Source: Bicyclus anynana (lineage: Eukaryota > Arthropoda > Insecta > Lepidoptera > Nymphalidae). Taken from it: 64,000 nt of DNA. The stretch spans positions 6,573,107 to 6,637,106 of the forward strand of contig NC_069084.1 in assembly GCF_947172395.1 (NCBI RefSeq), written 5' to 3'. Positions 21,520 through 32,597 of the stretch are shown here, piece by piece. Positions within the stretch are counted from its first letter, which is position 1. Each line of letters opens with the position of its first letter. The notes beneath the pieces are model-generated. The model saw only the letters and a program-made list of their open reading frames with translations, searched no databases and was not told the origin of the DNA. A program made the position numbers and the translations under genes.

Positions 21520-21773
21520 TATATATAAAAATTAATTGCTGTTCGTTAGTCTCGCTAAAACTCGCGAACGGCTGAACGGATTTATCTTATCTTGGTCTTC
21601 AAATGTTCGTGGAGGTACAGGGAAGGTTTAAAAGGTGAGAAAAATTAGAATAATTGCCTACAAACGTTCAAGAGTCAAGGGGTAGGGTATGGTAGGGGTA
21701 GAGTAGTGTAGAGTAGGGATAGGGAAGAAGTGCACATAAGTCAAAGCGAAGCTTGACCGGGTCCACTAGTTCA
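21520..21773 (+). mobile_element. Helitron-like element, third family
   Basis: Contains TTGCTGTTCGTTAGTCTCGC and AACGGCTGAACGGATTT, a GGGTAGGG-rich stretch, and ends GCTTGACCGGGTCCACTAGT. A fuller copy lies at 31149-31442 and a shortened one at about 23960-24115. Confidence 0.6.
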
Positions 21774-22190
21774 TTATAAATCAGATTCTGAAGTCTCAAA
21801 AGAGCAGAAGCGCTGTTCTAGAACAATTTTTCTATAACTCGAACGCCTGAGTTTCGAATTCATCTATACGTCTCTCTCTTTAGTATCGTGTTAAACAGAG
21901 AAAGATATAGATACGATATTGAACCTTACACTGTGGAGTTATAATGATAATTATTATAGAATAGTTACAGCAGCTGCAGCAGTAGAAACTTGATCTATAA
22001 GGAAAGTCTGCTGCGGATTTAGTGGATCACTGAACTAGAAGACTCAGCGGTAACGAAGCATTATCTAACGCAAAACTGCAATTGTTGGATTATCGCCTTT
22101 AATTGCCCATCTGTCGATTTACAACAGGATCTTTAAATCTAGTTCCAGCTTCACTTTTTTAGTTTTTATCATAAAACTGCCAGGTATTGT

Positions 22191-22498
22191 CGTTATCAAT
22201 CCATATTCGGCTCACTGCTGAGCTCGAGTCTCCTCTCAGAATGAGAGGGGTTAGGCCAATAGTCCACCACGCTGGCCCTATGCGAATTGGCAGACTTCAC
22301 ACACGCAGAGAAAATTCGCTGGTATGCAGGTTTTCTCACGATGTTTTCCTTCACCGTTTGAGACACGTGATATCTAATTTCTTAAAATGCACACAACTGA
22401 AAAGTTGGAGGTGCATGCCCTAGACCGGATTCGAACCCATACCCTCCGGAATCGGAAGTAGGGGTCATATACACTGGGCTATCACGGCTTAGGCAAGT
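22191..22498 (-). mobile_element. tRNA-like SINE, family B, with 10-bp target duplication
   Basis: Reverse-orientation copy from CCATATTCGGCTCACTGCTG to AGCCCAGT/ATCACGGCT. CAGGTATTGT at 22181-22190 and 22499-22508 is the target duplication. Confidence 0.85.
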
Positions 22499-22540
22499 CA
22501 GGTATTGTAGTAATCTGCATTAATACTTAATTGATGTCCC

Positions 22541-23046
22541 TTGGAATCGGACGAAGCGTTTAAGCTCTTCGTTCCGGATTTGCACTCCAAAGTTAGAGAA
22601 TGCTCTTCCAGCTTCCTACCACTGACGATACGAGTGGTGGATTTGTCTACCACTTACGACATGGCTATCTTCAAAATACTCTTCTATAATGAGATCCCCA
22701 AGACTGTGATGGACCTGCCAATGCATAGCTCTAAGCAATGTGTTAAAAAACATTTACTTAGTCGAGGGTACTACAACATTGATGAGTTCCTTAATGATAA
22801 AGATGCTTGGAGGCCGTTGGATCAGCTTCCACCTTCACACAGAAAGTAAAACTATAAGAAATGTAAACAGTAATTGTTATCAATTGTAAATTATAATACT
22901 GTATGACTTTTTCAAAAGAGCAACTGTTGAGTTTCTTGCCGGTATCTTCTCAGCAGAACCTGCCTTCCGAACCGGTGGTAGAATCTTTACAAATAGTCAA
23001 CTGACGTGTCAAAAGTGCTTGTAAAGTGAGCCTACTTGAAATAAAA
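22541..23046 (+). pseudogene. CR1/jockey-type LINE C-terminus and 3' UTR
   Basis: The frame 22541-22849 resembles the terminal part of a LINE ORF2 (VVDLSTTYDMAIFKILFYNE..., HLLSRGYYNIDEFLNDKDAW). It is followed by GTTTCTTGCCGGTATCTTCT, CCTTCCGAACCGGTGGTAGA and CTACTTGAAATAAAA, a 3' UTR that recurs in lepidopteran LINEs. It is 5'-truncated, so not active. A relic of a similar tail is at 41690-41735. Confidence 0.65.
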
Positions 23047-23071
23047 AGTCTGTAAGGGACGTCACAATCTC

Positions 23072-23235
23072 ATCATCATCATCGTATCAGCCGATGGACG
23101 TCCACTGCAGGACATAGGCCCATTGTAGGGACTTTAAAACATCACGATACTGAGCCACCTGCATCCAGCGAATCCCTGCGACTCGCTTGATGTCGTCAGT
23201 CCACCTGGTGGGGGGTCGAGCACCACTGCGCTAGC
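23072..23235 (-). repeat. RTE-like LINE 3' end
   Basis: Starts with (TCA)n, then GATGGACGTCCACTGCAGG; minus-strand coding of a GGPPT-type end lies at about 23170-23220. Same family as 5215-5412. Confidence 0.6.
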
Positions 23236-24126
23236 ATCATAATGTAATAGTCAGTAACGGCCAGCATTAAAACACTGGCTTACCTTGGATAAAACCAGGA
23301 TGCCATTATAACATCTACTGAGTATTATAATAAAAATTTGTTAATTTTATCTTCAACGATCAGCGAATGTGAGTCAGTCGTACGTTATATTTTGTTGCAC
23401 CTGAGTAGCCAGAATGTAGTTTGTCTTTTTTTTTTCAAAGAGAACAGTAAAATTCATTAAGTACTCATAACAAACGTTCGCAAAGTTAAAACTATGTCTA
23501 TTTATTAACAGTGGCAAACTGTGTTTTCCTCAAATTTGTAACTAATACTGTAAAATACAATTTAGCTTCCTGCGTTCCCGGTACTACGAAACTTTGAGTT
23601 AGGTATATCAAATTTTCTATGAACGCAGTACGCAGTAGTATATCTAACTAAGCTTATAATACTTAAGCTTAGAGTTTCAGTTTAGACAACAACTAATGCG
23701 ATGTGCAAACTGCATGTCATGTCTGCCGACTTCGTAAGTTGTTCAATTTAAAGGCCAGATGGCTCTAAAACTTGCAGATTTGCTGACTAAGGTCCTGCTC
23801 ACATTAGTTCGTGCAAAGGACTGGTGGTGTAATTACTGTCAGTAAATGTCGAGATAACATCGTAGCACTTGTGGTTAGTTACATACGAGAAGTGTGGTTT
23901 AGTTTGACAGTTTAACTATCAAACTATATGTCTACGTTTTAATTAGTGTAACTGCATATCTTTATATAAAAAAAAGAAAGTTATAACTCGAGAACGGCTG
24001 GACCGATTAGACCGAAAATGGGTGGAGAAGTAGCTTAGAACCAGGAGGAGGACATAGGATACTCAAAATTGGGGGAAGAGTGGAGGTAGGGTTGAATAGG
24101 GTATGGTAGGATAATGACAATTTTCT
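23236..24126. other. Intergenic with a short Helitron-like fragment
   Basis: 23236-23960 shows nothing recognisable. 23960-24115 is a truncated relative of 21520-21773 (AACTCGAGAACGGCTGGACC, then GGTAGGG repeats). Confidence 0.4.
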
Positions 24127-24245
24127 TAATAAGTACTCTGCGTGTGTGAAGTCTTCCAATCCGCATTTGGCGGCGTGGTGGGCTATTTGGCCTAACCCCT
24201 CTCATTCTGAGAGGAGACTCGAGCTCAGCATTTAGCTGAATATGA
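24127..24245 (+). repeat. SINE family B, 3' fragment
   Basis: Only the last 120 bases of the SINE remain (CTGCGTGTGTGAAGTCTTCC to GCTGAATATGATGATG). 24246-24600 after it is unannotated AT-rich sequence. Confidence 0.65.
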
Positions 24246-24600
24246 TGATGACGATTATGAAAAGACTAGGTATTTTTATTTTAATCGTCTGTTTTAAATG
24301 TCTACCGAAATTAGCGACTCGAATTTTGTATCATATTAAAAAGGTAACTGAGCGCGAAATAAATTTTGTGTCATCTTTCGAGGCCTGTTTAACAACCGGT
24401 AAAATTTGCGTTATTAGGATTTTAATATTTGAACGAAATATCTAGAGGATCGGGACCCCGAAACGGGAATTTTTGTGTAATTGAAAGCGTTGGGATACCG
24501 CTGTGAGTTCTCGGCCTGTTCCCGAAGAGATATTTCGAACAAAAGTTTACTATGGCATGTAACCTTTATGGTTCTGCCATATGAAACTAGAATCGTGATC

Positions 24601-24827
24601 TGGGCTGATTGAGGTTTTCTTAATTGATCCAGGTCTGGCTGCTGGGAGGCTTGGGCCGTGGCTAGTTATCACCCTACCGACAAGGACGTACCCCTAAGCG
24701 ATTTAGCGTTCGGTTCGATGTCGTGTAGAAACCGAAAGGGGTGTGTATATTCATCCTACTCCTAACAAGTTAGCCCCCTTCTGAGAGATTATAGTCGAGG
24801 GCTAACTTGTAGAAAATAAATAAAAAA
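24601..24827 (+). repeat. SINE family A, 5'-truncated
   Basis: Starts at TGGGCTGATTGAGG, just after the box B region, and ends in a short A-rich tail. The Pol III promoter is missing. Confidence 0.75.
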
Positions 24828-25103
24828 GGGTAAAACATACTTAACGACCTTCTTATTATACTTCCGCGACATTTTTACGTCCGAAATTCCAAGTGTCTGA
24901 AGACGAAAGTATAGATAGAAGGCATCAGTGGAGCTGGCTTTTATAATTATCAGAAATTGCAAGTCGTCACCTCATTCAATGAATGCCCATCACTCACCGT
25001 TGCAACGAAATCTTTTCTAAGCATTTTCCGGCACTTGGTTTTTTATAAGCTTTTCTTCACTAAAAACAATAGTCAAAAACCAAACAAACAAACCAGCAAA
25101 CCT

Positions 25104-25375
25104 CTGACCTCTGACTCCGATTCCGGAGGGTGTGGGTTCGAATCCGGTCCGGGACATGCACCTCCAACTTTTCGGTTGTGTGCATTTTAAGAAATTAAAT
25201 ATCGCGTGTCTCAATAACGGTGAAGGAAAACATCGTGAGGAAACCTGCATACCAGAGAATTTTCTTAATTCTCTACATATGTGAAGTCCGCCAATCCGCA
25301 TTGGGCCAGCGTGGTGGACTATTGGCGTAACCCCTCTCACTCCGAGAGGAGACTCGAGCTCGAGCCAATGTGAGT
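25104..25375 (+). repeat. SINE family B, 5'-truncated
   Basis: Begins near CCTCTGACTCCGATTCCGG, keeps the box B region GGTTCGAATCCGG and the 3' body, and lacks the box A start. Confidence 0.75.
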
Positions 25376-25733
25376 TGAAACCTAGTAGGTACTACTTACA
25401 TATATCTAATCAAATATAAATTATTCCAAAGCTGTACTGAGGGTTGCAAATTGTTCACCGAGTTAGTGTAACTTTTATATTAATGTAATGAGTTTTAATG
25501 AGTTATCTCAAAGTTGACAAAGACTGTATGAACTGCAAGTTCGAACCAAGGAATGAAAATTTATTTAATTAATAGAATGTCGGTTAGCATTACTTGTAAT
25601 CTTTATAGTTAAAATCAATTATTATTGAAAAGATATGTATATAATCAAAATATTACGGAATATTATCGAATCCCGTGATTCTTTATACTCGTAATATGTG
25701 AACTGTGATTTGTGAACAAATTATTAAAACTGT

Positions 25734-26067
25734 GACGGCCTCCGTGGCGCAGTGGTATGCGCGGTGGATTTACAAGACGGAGGTCCTGGGTTCGATCCCC
25801 GGCTGGGCAGATTGAGATTTTCTTAATTTGTCTAGGTCTGGCTGGTGGGAGGCTTCGGCCGTGGCTAGTTACCACCCTACCGGCAAAGACGTACCGCCAA
25901 GCGATTTAGCGTTCCGGTACGATGCCGTGTAGAAACCGAAAGGGGTGTGGATTTTCATCCTCCTCCTTGACAAGTTAGCCCGCTTCCATCTTAGACTGCA
26001 TCAATACTTACCATCAGGTGAGATTGTAGTCAAGGGCTAACTTGTAAAGAATAAAATAAAAAAAAAA
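25734..26067 (+). mobile_element. tRNA-like SINE, family A, with target duplication
   Basis: Well-preserved copy from GACGGCCTCCGTGGCGCAGT to AATAAAATAAAAAAAAA. AAAACTGT flanks both sides. It is a good reference copy of the family in this window. Confidence 0.88.
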
Positions 26068-26094
26068 CTGTAACTCTAAAAATTAAGGACTTTA

Positions 26095-26345
26095 CATACA
26101 AACTTTCATCCCCTATTTTATCCCCTTAAGAGGATACCAAAATCTTTTCTTTAGCGATTTCTGCGTTATAGTGAATAACATGAAAAGTCTCAGCCCGATC
26201 GGTTTTAAATTGACAAAGTTTCATACAAACTTTCATCCATATTTTATCCCCTTGGGAGTAGAATTGATCAAAATCCTTTCTTAACGAATGCCTACGTCAT
26301 AATATCTACGTGCGAATTTCAGCCCGATCCGTCTTCTTATGTGCA
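26095..26345. repeat. Decayed Helitron-like repeat
   Basis: Two partly similar blocks with CATACAAACTTTCATCC and TTTATCCCCTT, plus AACGAATGCCTACGTCATAA and TCAGCCCGATC. These resemble the segment at 29758-30000. Confidence 0.45.
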
Positions 26346-28640
26346 TCTGTGTGCGTGTCAGCGTGTACGTATAATATGCGAACAGGGAGAATATGGTGTG
26401 CATCATTTTTTACTTCAGATGTCTATGTAGATAGGTATATTTACGCAGCCCAACCACTAGTCTGTAATATTTGTATCGATTTTTCCGAGGCTATTGTATC
26501 GATATGCATATATTTTTTGCTTGATAATTTTAATTTTCACTAAAATCACAAAACTCGTTTTATTTTTAATTTACAACAGTACTCGTTTGCTATTGGCAAA
26601 CAAAAGGTTTTTAATATTGACAAGTGAATATTAATTACTTGATTCGCAGACTTTTTAATCAAATATCGAAATTATATCAGAAATTAATTGTTGCTTTTAA
26701 TATAGTTGAGTGCTGTTATACCCATGTAAAAAAAGATTATTGATAAACTTAATCAGAATATTGAGTTTAAATAATACCAATTGGTTCAGTATAATAAATT
26801 GGTACAATCAAAAAATTAACAGTTCGATAGGTATTATTTATTTTATCTTTTTATAATGCAAAAGTCATAATTTAAGTAGGTACATGAATTCTTAGCCATA
26901 TTGTCAATACAGAAGATGAAGACATTTGTTTAATATTTTTTAATATTACCCCTTAAGTTTTGAAAGCTGCATATTAAATAACTGTCAAAATTCTTTTTTT
27001 TTTAAGAACAAGCTCTTTCAAAACGTCAGATTATGGTTGTTATTTTTAGCAGACTCAGAAGTGATTACAAAAATAAGAAAACTAATGTCGAATAAAGAAA
27101 TGATTCATAACATTTGTCAGGATAACTTAATTAATAAATCAAACTGTAACCTAAATAAGACCCTAGAATGGCAGAGAATGACCTTGAGTGAAGTCACGCA
27201 CTTGTGAACGTTGTGTGTAGGGTTAAAGGCGCCTTTGACTGTTAAAAAACACTCCCCGTTTCCACTCAAGTCACTCTCCTCGCCTTTCCCAAGTAACCCA
27301 TAAAGTATTACACAACAAGAGGTGTGGATGGCTCAAACGCCACGACCACACTGAAGTCATCCGTACCGCAAGTCGTTGCAACACGGCGATAACATAATGG
27401 TGATAAGTATAGTCGAAAACTTAAAATTAAAATTACGAGGGTTTCAAACGCGTCTTGCTCCAAGAAGAGCCCATAGAAAAGTCTTGTTATTTACTTTACA
27501 AATAGACATAATATTATTTTCTTTCTCTAGTGAAAATAATTGCCTACCCGCCAGTTTTATCTCTGGCAAGATGCGAGCAATTAACGGGACTGTCTATGTA
27601 ACAGACGCTCTTATTCGCATCTGTTGCTTGCAACAGCCGGTTAGCTTAGCTTGTTAGTTGTTTTTTCTACCGACTTAAAAAAAAGGAGGAGGTTCTCCTT
27701 TCAACGCGTACGTTTTTTTTGTCAATGTTACCTCATAACTTCGTCATTTATTAACCAATTTTGAAAATTATTTTTTTGGTTGAAAGAGTAGCTTTTCAGA
27801 TTTAATTATTATACCTATAGTAAAGCTTAAATAATCATCAGAAGGTTAATTTTTTTCTAAAGGAAAAGATGATGATACCTATGAATTAACTGTCTCTGTT
27901 TCCGATCTACAAATCTCTCCGATCCGATCGATCCGATCGAAATCCGATCGAAGGGATCTCGCCGAGGTACAAACTTCCCACTCCGTTCTAAAAAAAATGG
28001 AAGTTATCATAAAGAAAAGATATTTTTTTTATAAAACAAATATTTTTTTGTGTTATACAATAATTATGTATAGAATTTGTATTTTACTAAACCAAATGAG
28101 CGCACGTCGCTAAAGTAACAAAATGAGCATAAATAAGTGAAAGTTAAGCATTTAAAAGTTTCGGTGTGTCGACTTAATCACAAAACACCGTAAAATAATA
28201 GTTTCCCCGACTTGTGGGGGCGAGGAAACTTGAGCAATTTGATTCCGCCCCAATAATTAGAGGATTCCAAACTCCAAATTGTATTATAACATCAACTAAA
28301 TGTATGTTTATTGTAATTTAGACGTATTTTACATCATTAAAATAAAGTGTTTATTTAACAAAATATTAAGGTAAGTTTATTTGATGTTAAATAAATGAAC
28401 GTCTTTAAAATTTGCCTTTTGGGTTTGACTAAAAGTTTGTCTCGTGTAGGCTTAGAAACAGCTTAACGGATTTTAACAGACCAACGTGATTTGGGTAAAG
28501 GTATCTTCATTTTATAATTACACGGCGACGATAAAAAGTAACAGTTCTGAAAGAACAGTCAGTCAGAGATGTTTCATTATGATATCTCAGACGCCATACA
28601 CTTTAGAAAGGTTTAAATTTTAACTTTTATCAAAAGAAGA
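26346..28640. other. Intergenic, mostly unannotated
   Basis: No supported gene. 27667-27850 contains the dispersed motif CCGACTTAAAAAAAAGGAGG, also present near 20518. 27915-27960 has a short CCGATCGA repeat cluster. The remainder is AT-rich. Confidence 0.4.
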
Positions 28641-29180
28641 GTTTGAAAAAGAAACAGGTACGAGTTCGAACTCACGAGCAGATGAGGTCACTAAAGCCTC
28701 ATCAGAGCCTCGTCGTTTACTCTGGACTGCAGAAAGACCGACCAATGGCGGTATAACCATTCACCATTGGCTGGATAGATATGCCATAGACCGGTGTAGT
28801 GTAGCAGCGAAACCAACGTGAAAATTCTAGCCCTAAGAGGATCAACTCGCCTTCTCAGCGTCATTACCATGTCCAAACCTTGAATGAGATACATCAAAAA
28901 TCTACAGACCATACACGGCAGCCCTACCATATCTGGTTTTGGCAAGAGTCAATGTAACAAGGCAGGGCAAGGGGTGTCAGAAAAGATTCCGCTGTCCACC
29001 CCGTGGCCTAGATCTAGCAATATCTAACACAAGCAATGAACGACGAAAATTTATGATAGAGTTGGAGCAACCGTGACATGCATATCGTGTAATGTTTTAC
29101 CACTAGCCATGCCAAGGGTTAATCTTTTAAAAACATCACTAACCTTACCTTGGCTCGTTTTTGTACAGGTACCATAAGTT
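28641..29180. other. GC-richer unique segment of unknown nature
   Basis: Base composition is closer to balanced than the surroundings. A minus-strand frame of 84 codons (28691-28945) has an ATG but no recognisable domain. It may be an old transposon or gene fragment. Confidence 0.3.
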
Positions 29181-29187
29181 GTACTCT

Positions 29188-29268
29188 TTTTTTTTTAAAC
29201 GAGACCAGGTTTCGCGATTGTCGCGTGTCTACCTTGCGCAGGGGCCATGTGAATCTTCTCTGTACTCT
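29188..29268 (-). pseudogene. Retroposed, 5'-truncated U6 snRNA copy
   Basis: The minus strand reads TACAGAGAAGATTCACATGG then CCCCTGCGCAAGG and GACACGC, matching the conserved central region of U6 snRNA (ACAGAG box, catalytic core). It diverges after GACACGC and is followed by about ten A residues. The 5' third of U6 is absent. GTACTCT at 29181-29187 and 29262-29268 forms a target duplication, so the copy was made by LINE machinery. It is not an active U6 gene: it is truncated and has several substitutions. Confidence 0.85.
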
Positions 29269-29757
29269 AAATAAAATGAATATAGAAATCGATGTCGCAA
29301 GTCAGCATGTTCCAGTTACTACGATAACGTTCAATACATGACAGCATTGATAGATATCCATAAGACACAATATACCAGGACACTACATCGTTCCAATCCG
29401 GGCATCGAGTTCCTAAATCGGGACAATCCCGGTACGAATGGACGGTTAAATCTTGCGGCGAGGTACAGATTAGTAACACCTGTGAATAATAAACAACGCC
29501 AATCCTTTACCGGCGCGTCGTAATCCGCGTTAAATTTTCACCTAATCCGAGTCCTAAATCTGAAAACATTTCGAAGTTTTCGTTAACACCCACCCAGTGT
29601 CAACGTGAATTACTTTTGTTTAATGTTTTATGGTTCCACACTCTCATGGGATGGGACCTTTATTTCTTTTATTACATTTATTTTTTAAACTTGACCTGTT
29701 TGTTCAATTTTGTATGTTAAATATCGTTAGACTTAACATTATCATCTTATTCAACAA
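29269..29757. other. Intergenic, nothing recognised
   Basis: Some GC-richer sequence (29380-29560) without a convincing frame or repeat. Confidence 0.4.
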
Positions 29758-30000
29758 TTAACGGACGCCCACAACTTCGTTCGTAAACTTTCAATCCCTA
29801 TTTCACCACTTTACGGGTTGAATTATAAATTATTGAATCATGTTATATTTTTTAATTTTTTATTATGGTTTATAAACAAATTATAATTCTTTCTTAGCGG
29901 ATGCCTACGTCATAACATCTAGGTATGGTATAGGTGCATGCCAAATTTCAGTCCGATCCGTCTAGTGGTTTCGGCTGTGCGTTGATAGATCACTATGTCA
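29758..30000 (-). repeat. Decayed Helitron-like fragment
   Basis: ACGGACGCCCACAACTTCGT at the left resembles a reversed CTAGT-type terminus. The right part carries AGCGGATGCCTACGTCATAA and TCAGTCCGATCCGTC. Confidence 0.45.
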
Positions 30001-30014
30001 GTCAGTCTCCGCAC

Positions 30015-30182
30015 CGCAGTTTCCTCAAGATGTTTTTTTCTTCACCGTTTGAGACAAGTGATATTAAATTTTAAAAATGCACATAAGTCAAAATTTGGAG
30101 GTGCATGCTCCGGACTGGATTCGTACCTACGCCCACCGAATCGATAGTAGAGGTCAAATCCACTGAGTCATCACGGCTCTAG
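30015..30182 (-). repeat. SINE family B, partial
   Basis: The reversed 5' two thirds of the SINE remain (CACCGTTTGAGACAAGTGAT to TCATCACGGCTCT), with a damaged box B region. Confidence 0.65.
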
Positions 30183-30831
30183 ATACGTAATAGAAAATCA
30201 GATTATTGCATAGCTTATCAAAGGACTCGAAACCACGATTCCATTATCTGAAGCTAAATACACTTAAATCTAAATTCTAAATACAAGCCCTCATGAACAT
30301 TTCATCAAATTAACGGTATAAAAAATATTTTTCGACAAGTATGCTTATAAAGTTAGAGCAATTTTTACAGGTTGTTTAGTACAGCAGAAAAGCGACTAAA
30401 ATTACGCTAAATCTGCACTGCAGTCAAGAGTGTAAATCATTAACTTCGACACTACAATGGTAAACATGGGCCAATTTATACTTAGCTACCGTCATAACAC
30501 TTATTTCTACTACCATACTGTGCAAATTCCTTTATCTTAGTTGTAAGAAAACTTGGCATAATTGTTGAGAGCCTCCACAATTGTATGGATTAACAACGGC
30601 TCGAGAACAGTGGAAAATTATATTAGCATAATATTATAAACTAGTGCCGCATATTTTAGTGTTACATGCATAATGGGATTTGCACAATGATCTGTATCTA
30701 AACATTTAGAAACATTTTGTTTAGATACAAAACTTTTCTTTATCTAGGTATCTATGACGTATGAGTATGTCTTACAATAACACTTGTGCAGTGTGATTGC
30801 CTGCGCACACTACCAAAGTATATACAGACAG
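30183..30831. other. Intergenic, nothing recognised
   Basis: No coding or repeat signal that I can support. Confidence 0.4.
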
Positions 30832-31000
30832 CCTAGTGGCAGTTTGATACTGTTACTATCGCGTTAACGTAAACGCGAATTTCTAAGGAATCGAAAAGTG
30901 CCATCTAGTGGCACTACTGCACAACTGTTTCAATTCTATATGAATATGCGTTTACGTCAACGCGATAGTAACTATGAAAATATGGAAAGCTCCCACTAGG
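30832..31000. mobile_element. Palindromic MITE with CCTAGTGG termini, second copy
   Basis: Same structure as 18150-18325, with the TATCGCGTTAACGTAAACGC arm and CCACTAGG end. Small differences include a shorter loop. Confidence 0.75.
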
Positions 31001-31148
31001 TACACTGACGACCTCTCTAGTTGGTAATGTGTTTTCAGTAGAGAGGTCAAACACTATCACATATGTTATGTCACACTTTTAAAATGCGACACTCGGCAGT
31101 TAATTCTACGTTTAATAATTATCATTTCTTATACAATGGTTCATAGCG

Positions 31149-31442
31149 TATCTATATATATAAAAATGATTGCTGTTCGTTAGTCTCGCTAAAACTCGAG
31201 AACGGCTGAACGGATTTATCTTATCTTGGTCTTCAAATGTTCGTGGAGGTATAGGGAAGGTTTAAAAGGTGAAAAGAATTAGAATAATTGCCGGGAAAAC
31301 CATAAAAACAACCCTTTTCTATTTCCCATACAAACGTTTAAGAGTCAAGGGGTAGGGCATGGTAGGGGTAGAGTAGTGTAGAGTAGGGATAGGGAAGAAG
31401 TGCACATAAGTCAAAGCGAAGCTTGACCGGGTCCACTAGTTT
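31149..31442 (+). mobile_element. Helitron-like element, third family
   Basis: TTGCTGTTCGTTAGTCTCGC to GACCGGGTCCACTAGT. It retains an internal block (CATAAAAACAACCC) that is deleted in 21520-21773. Confidence 0.62.
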
Positions 31443-31900
31443 CTAATAAATATAGTCACGGGCGGTAGCTCTATAGCTTTCTGGATCTAGACCCTCAAGG
31501 CACCTTTAAATACGCCCATGAATACAGTTTTACCACACTAGTCTTAAAAGTGCGTATACAAAACATATATTTTAGTTAACAATGACAAAGTAATTGCTAT
31601 TTACAATCATAAGGCGCATTTTTAAAATCGCGTTGTAGAAGACACTCGCATGCTCTTTGATTATAAAACTTAAACATTAGTAAACCTATACTCGTAAGCT
31701 GTAAAATAAGGTATTATATGTCTCAGCACATGAATTTTTTTTTGCAAGACACAGCTCTATACAAAAGCCGGCATTCTCTTTTGATTCCCAGCTCTAATTA
31801 AAATCAAAATTTAGTTAGACTTAGTTTGACAAGTGCACTTTTGAATCATCGAGTTCGATTATTTTAATCTTCTTTATTTTAGAAGCTTTTGCAGTTGTAG
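31443..31900. other. Intergenic, nothing recognised
   Basis: AT-rich, no supported feature. Confidence 0.4.
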
Positions 31901-32597
31901 TGTGACAGAAAAGAGTAGAAAATAAATGAGGGCGCTGAAGTCACTTATTTATTCATAGGGTAACCCTGTGTTCTGCCATACACTTGGGATTGCAACTATC
32001 TTGATACTTGATATTAATTGATATTTTGTTCTATACGTAGGTAATATTATGTTCTTATTTGAAACAATATGATCTGTTGAAAATATATTATCATCTAATA
32101 TAAATAAATTAACAAATATATTTGAGAAATTTTTCTTCACCGTTTGAGGCGTGATATTTAACTTCATCGTGAGGAAACCTGCATACCTGAGAATTTTCTT
32201 AATTATCTACGTGTGTGAAATTTGCCAATCTGTATTTCCCGGCGTGGTGGACTAAGACCTCTCTCATTCTGAGAGGAGACTCATGCTCAGCAGTGAACCG
32301 AATATAGATTGTTAATGATGATGAATTTGGGAAATACTTACCTAATATCTAACCCCGTAGTAAGCAACATGTGTTATGATTTACATTTTATTAAAATAAA
32401 TTGAAGTCAATCTCATCTAAATAAAATATATTTTATTTAGATGAGAATGAATTGTAATTATGCGAATTTTCACTATGATTTTATTAATCTGATAAAACTA
32501 TCAATAATTATTGGTTGCTCTATAATGACATATCTTTGTGTTAATTACAATTAATGTAGTGTTGCCACATAACTTCTACTCTTATAGGTCGCACACC
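31901..32597 (+). mobile_element. TIR element with an embedded rearranged SINE
   Basis: The ends are inverted (TGTGACAGAAAAGAGTAGAA at the left; TTCTACTCTTATAGGTCGCACA at the right, imperfect). Interior blocks at 31960-32050 and 32470-32590 reappear in reverse at 46370-46510 and 45840-46000. A head-to-head broken family B SINE occupies 32132-32330, and a 36-bp perfect palindrome lies at 32411-32446. No transposase frame. Confidence 0.6.

Noticed and set aside
25734..25810. Possible tRNA genes at the SINE heads (box A and GGTTCGATCCCCGG)
   Set aside because: The same heads recur with identical 3' bodies and A tails, and a full cloverleaf is not formed. They are SINE promoters.
27376..27657. 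93-codon plus-strand ORF
   Set aside because: It starts at TTG, has no recognisable motif and no splice or promoter context.
29150..29341. 63-codon plus-strand ORF across the U6-like segment
   Set aside because: It is antisense to the U6 retrocopy and has no independent support.
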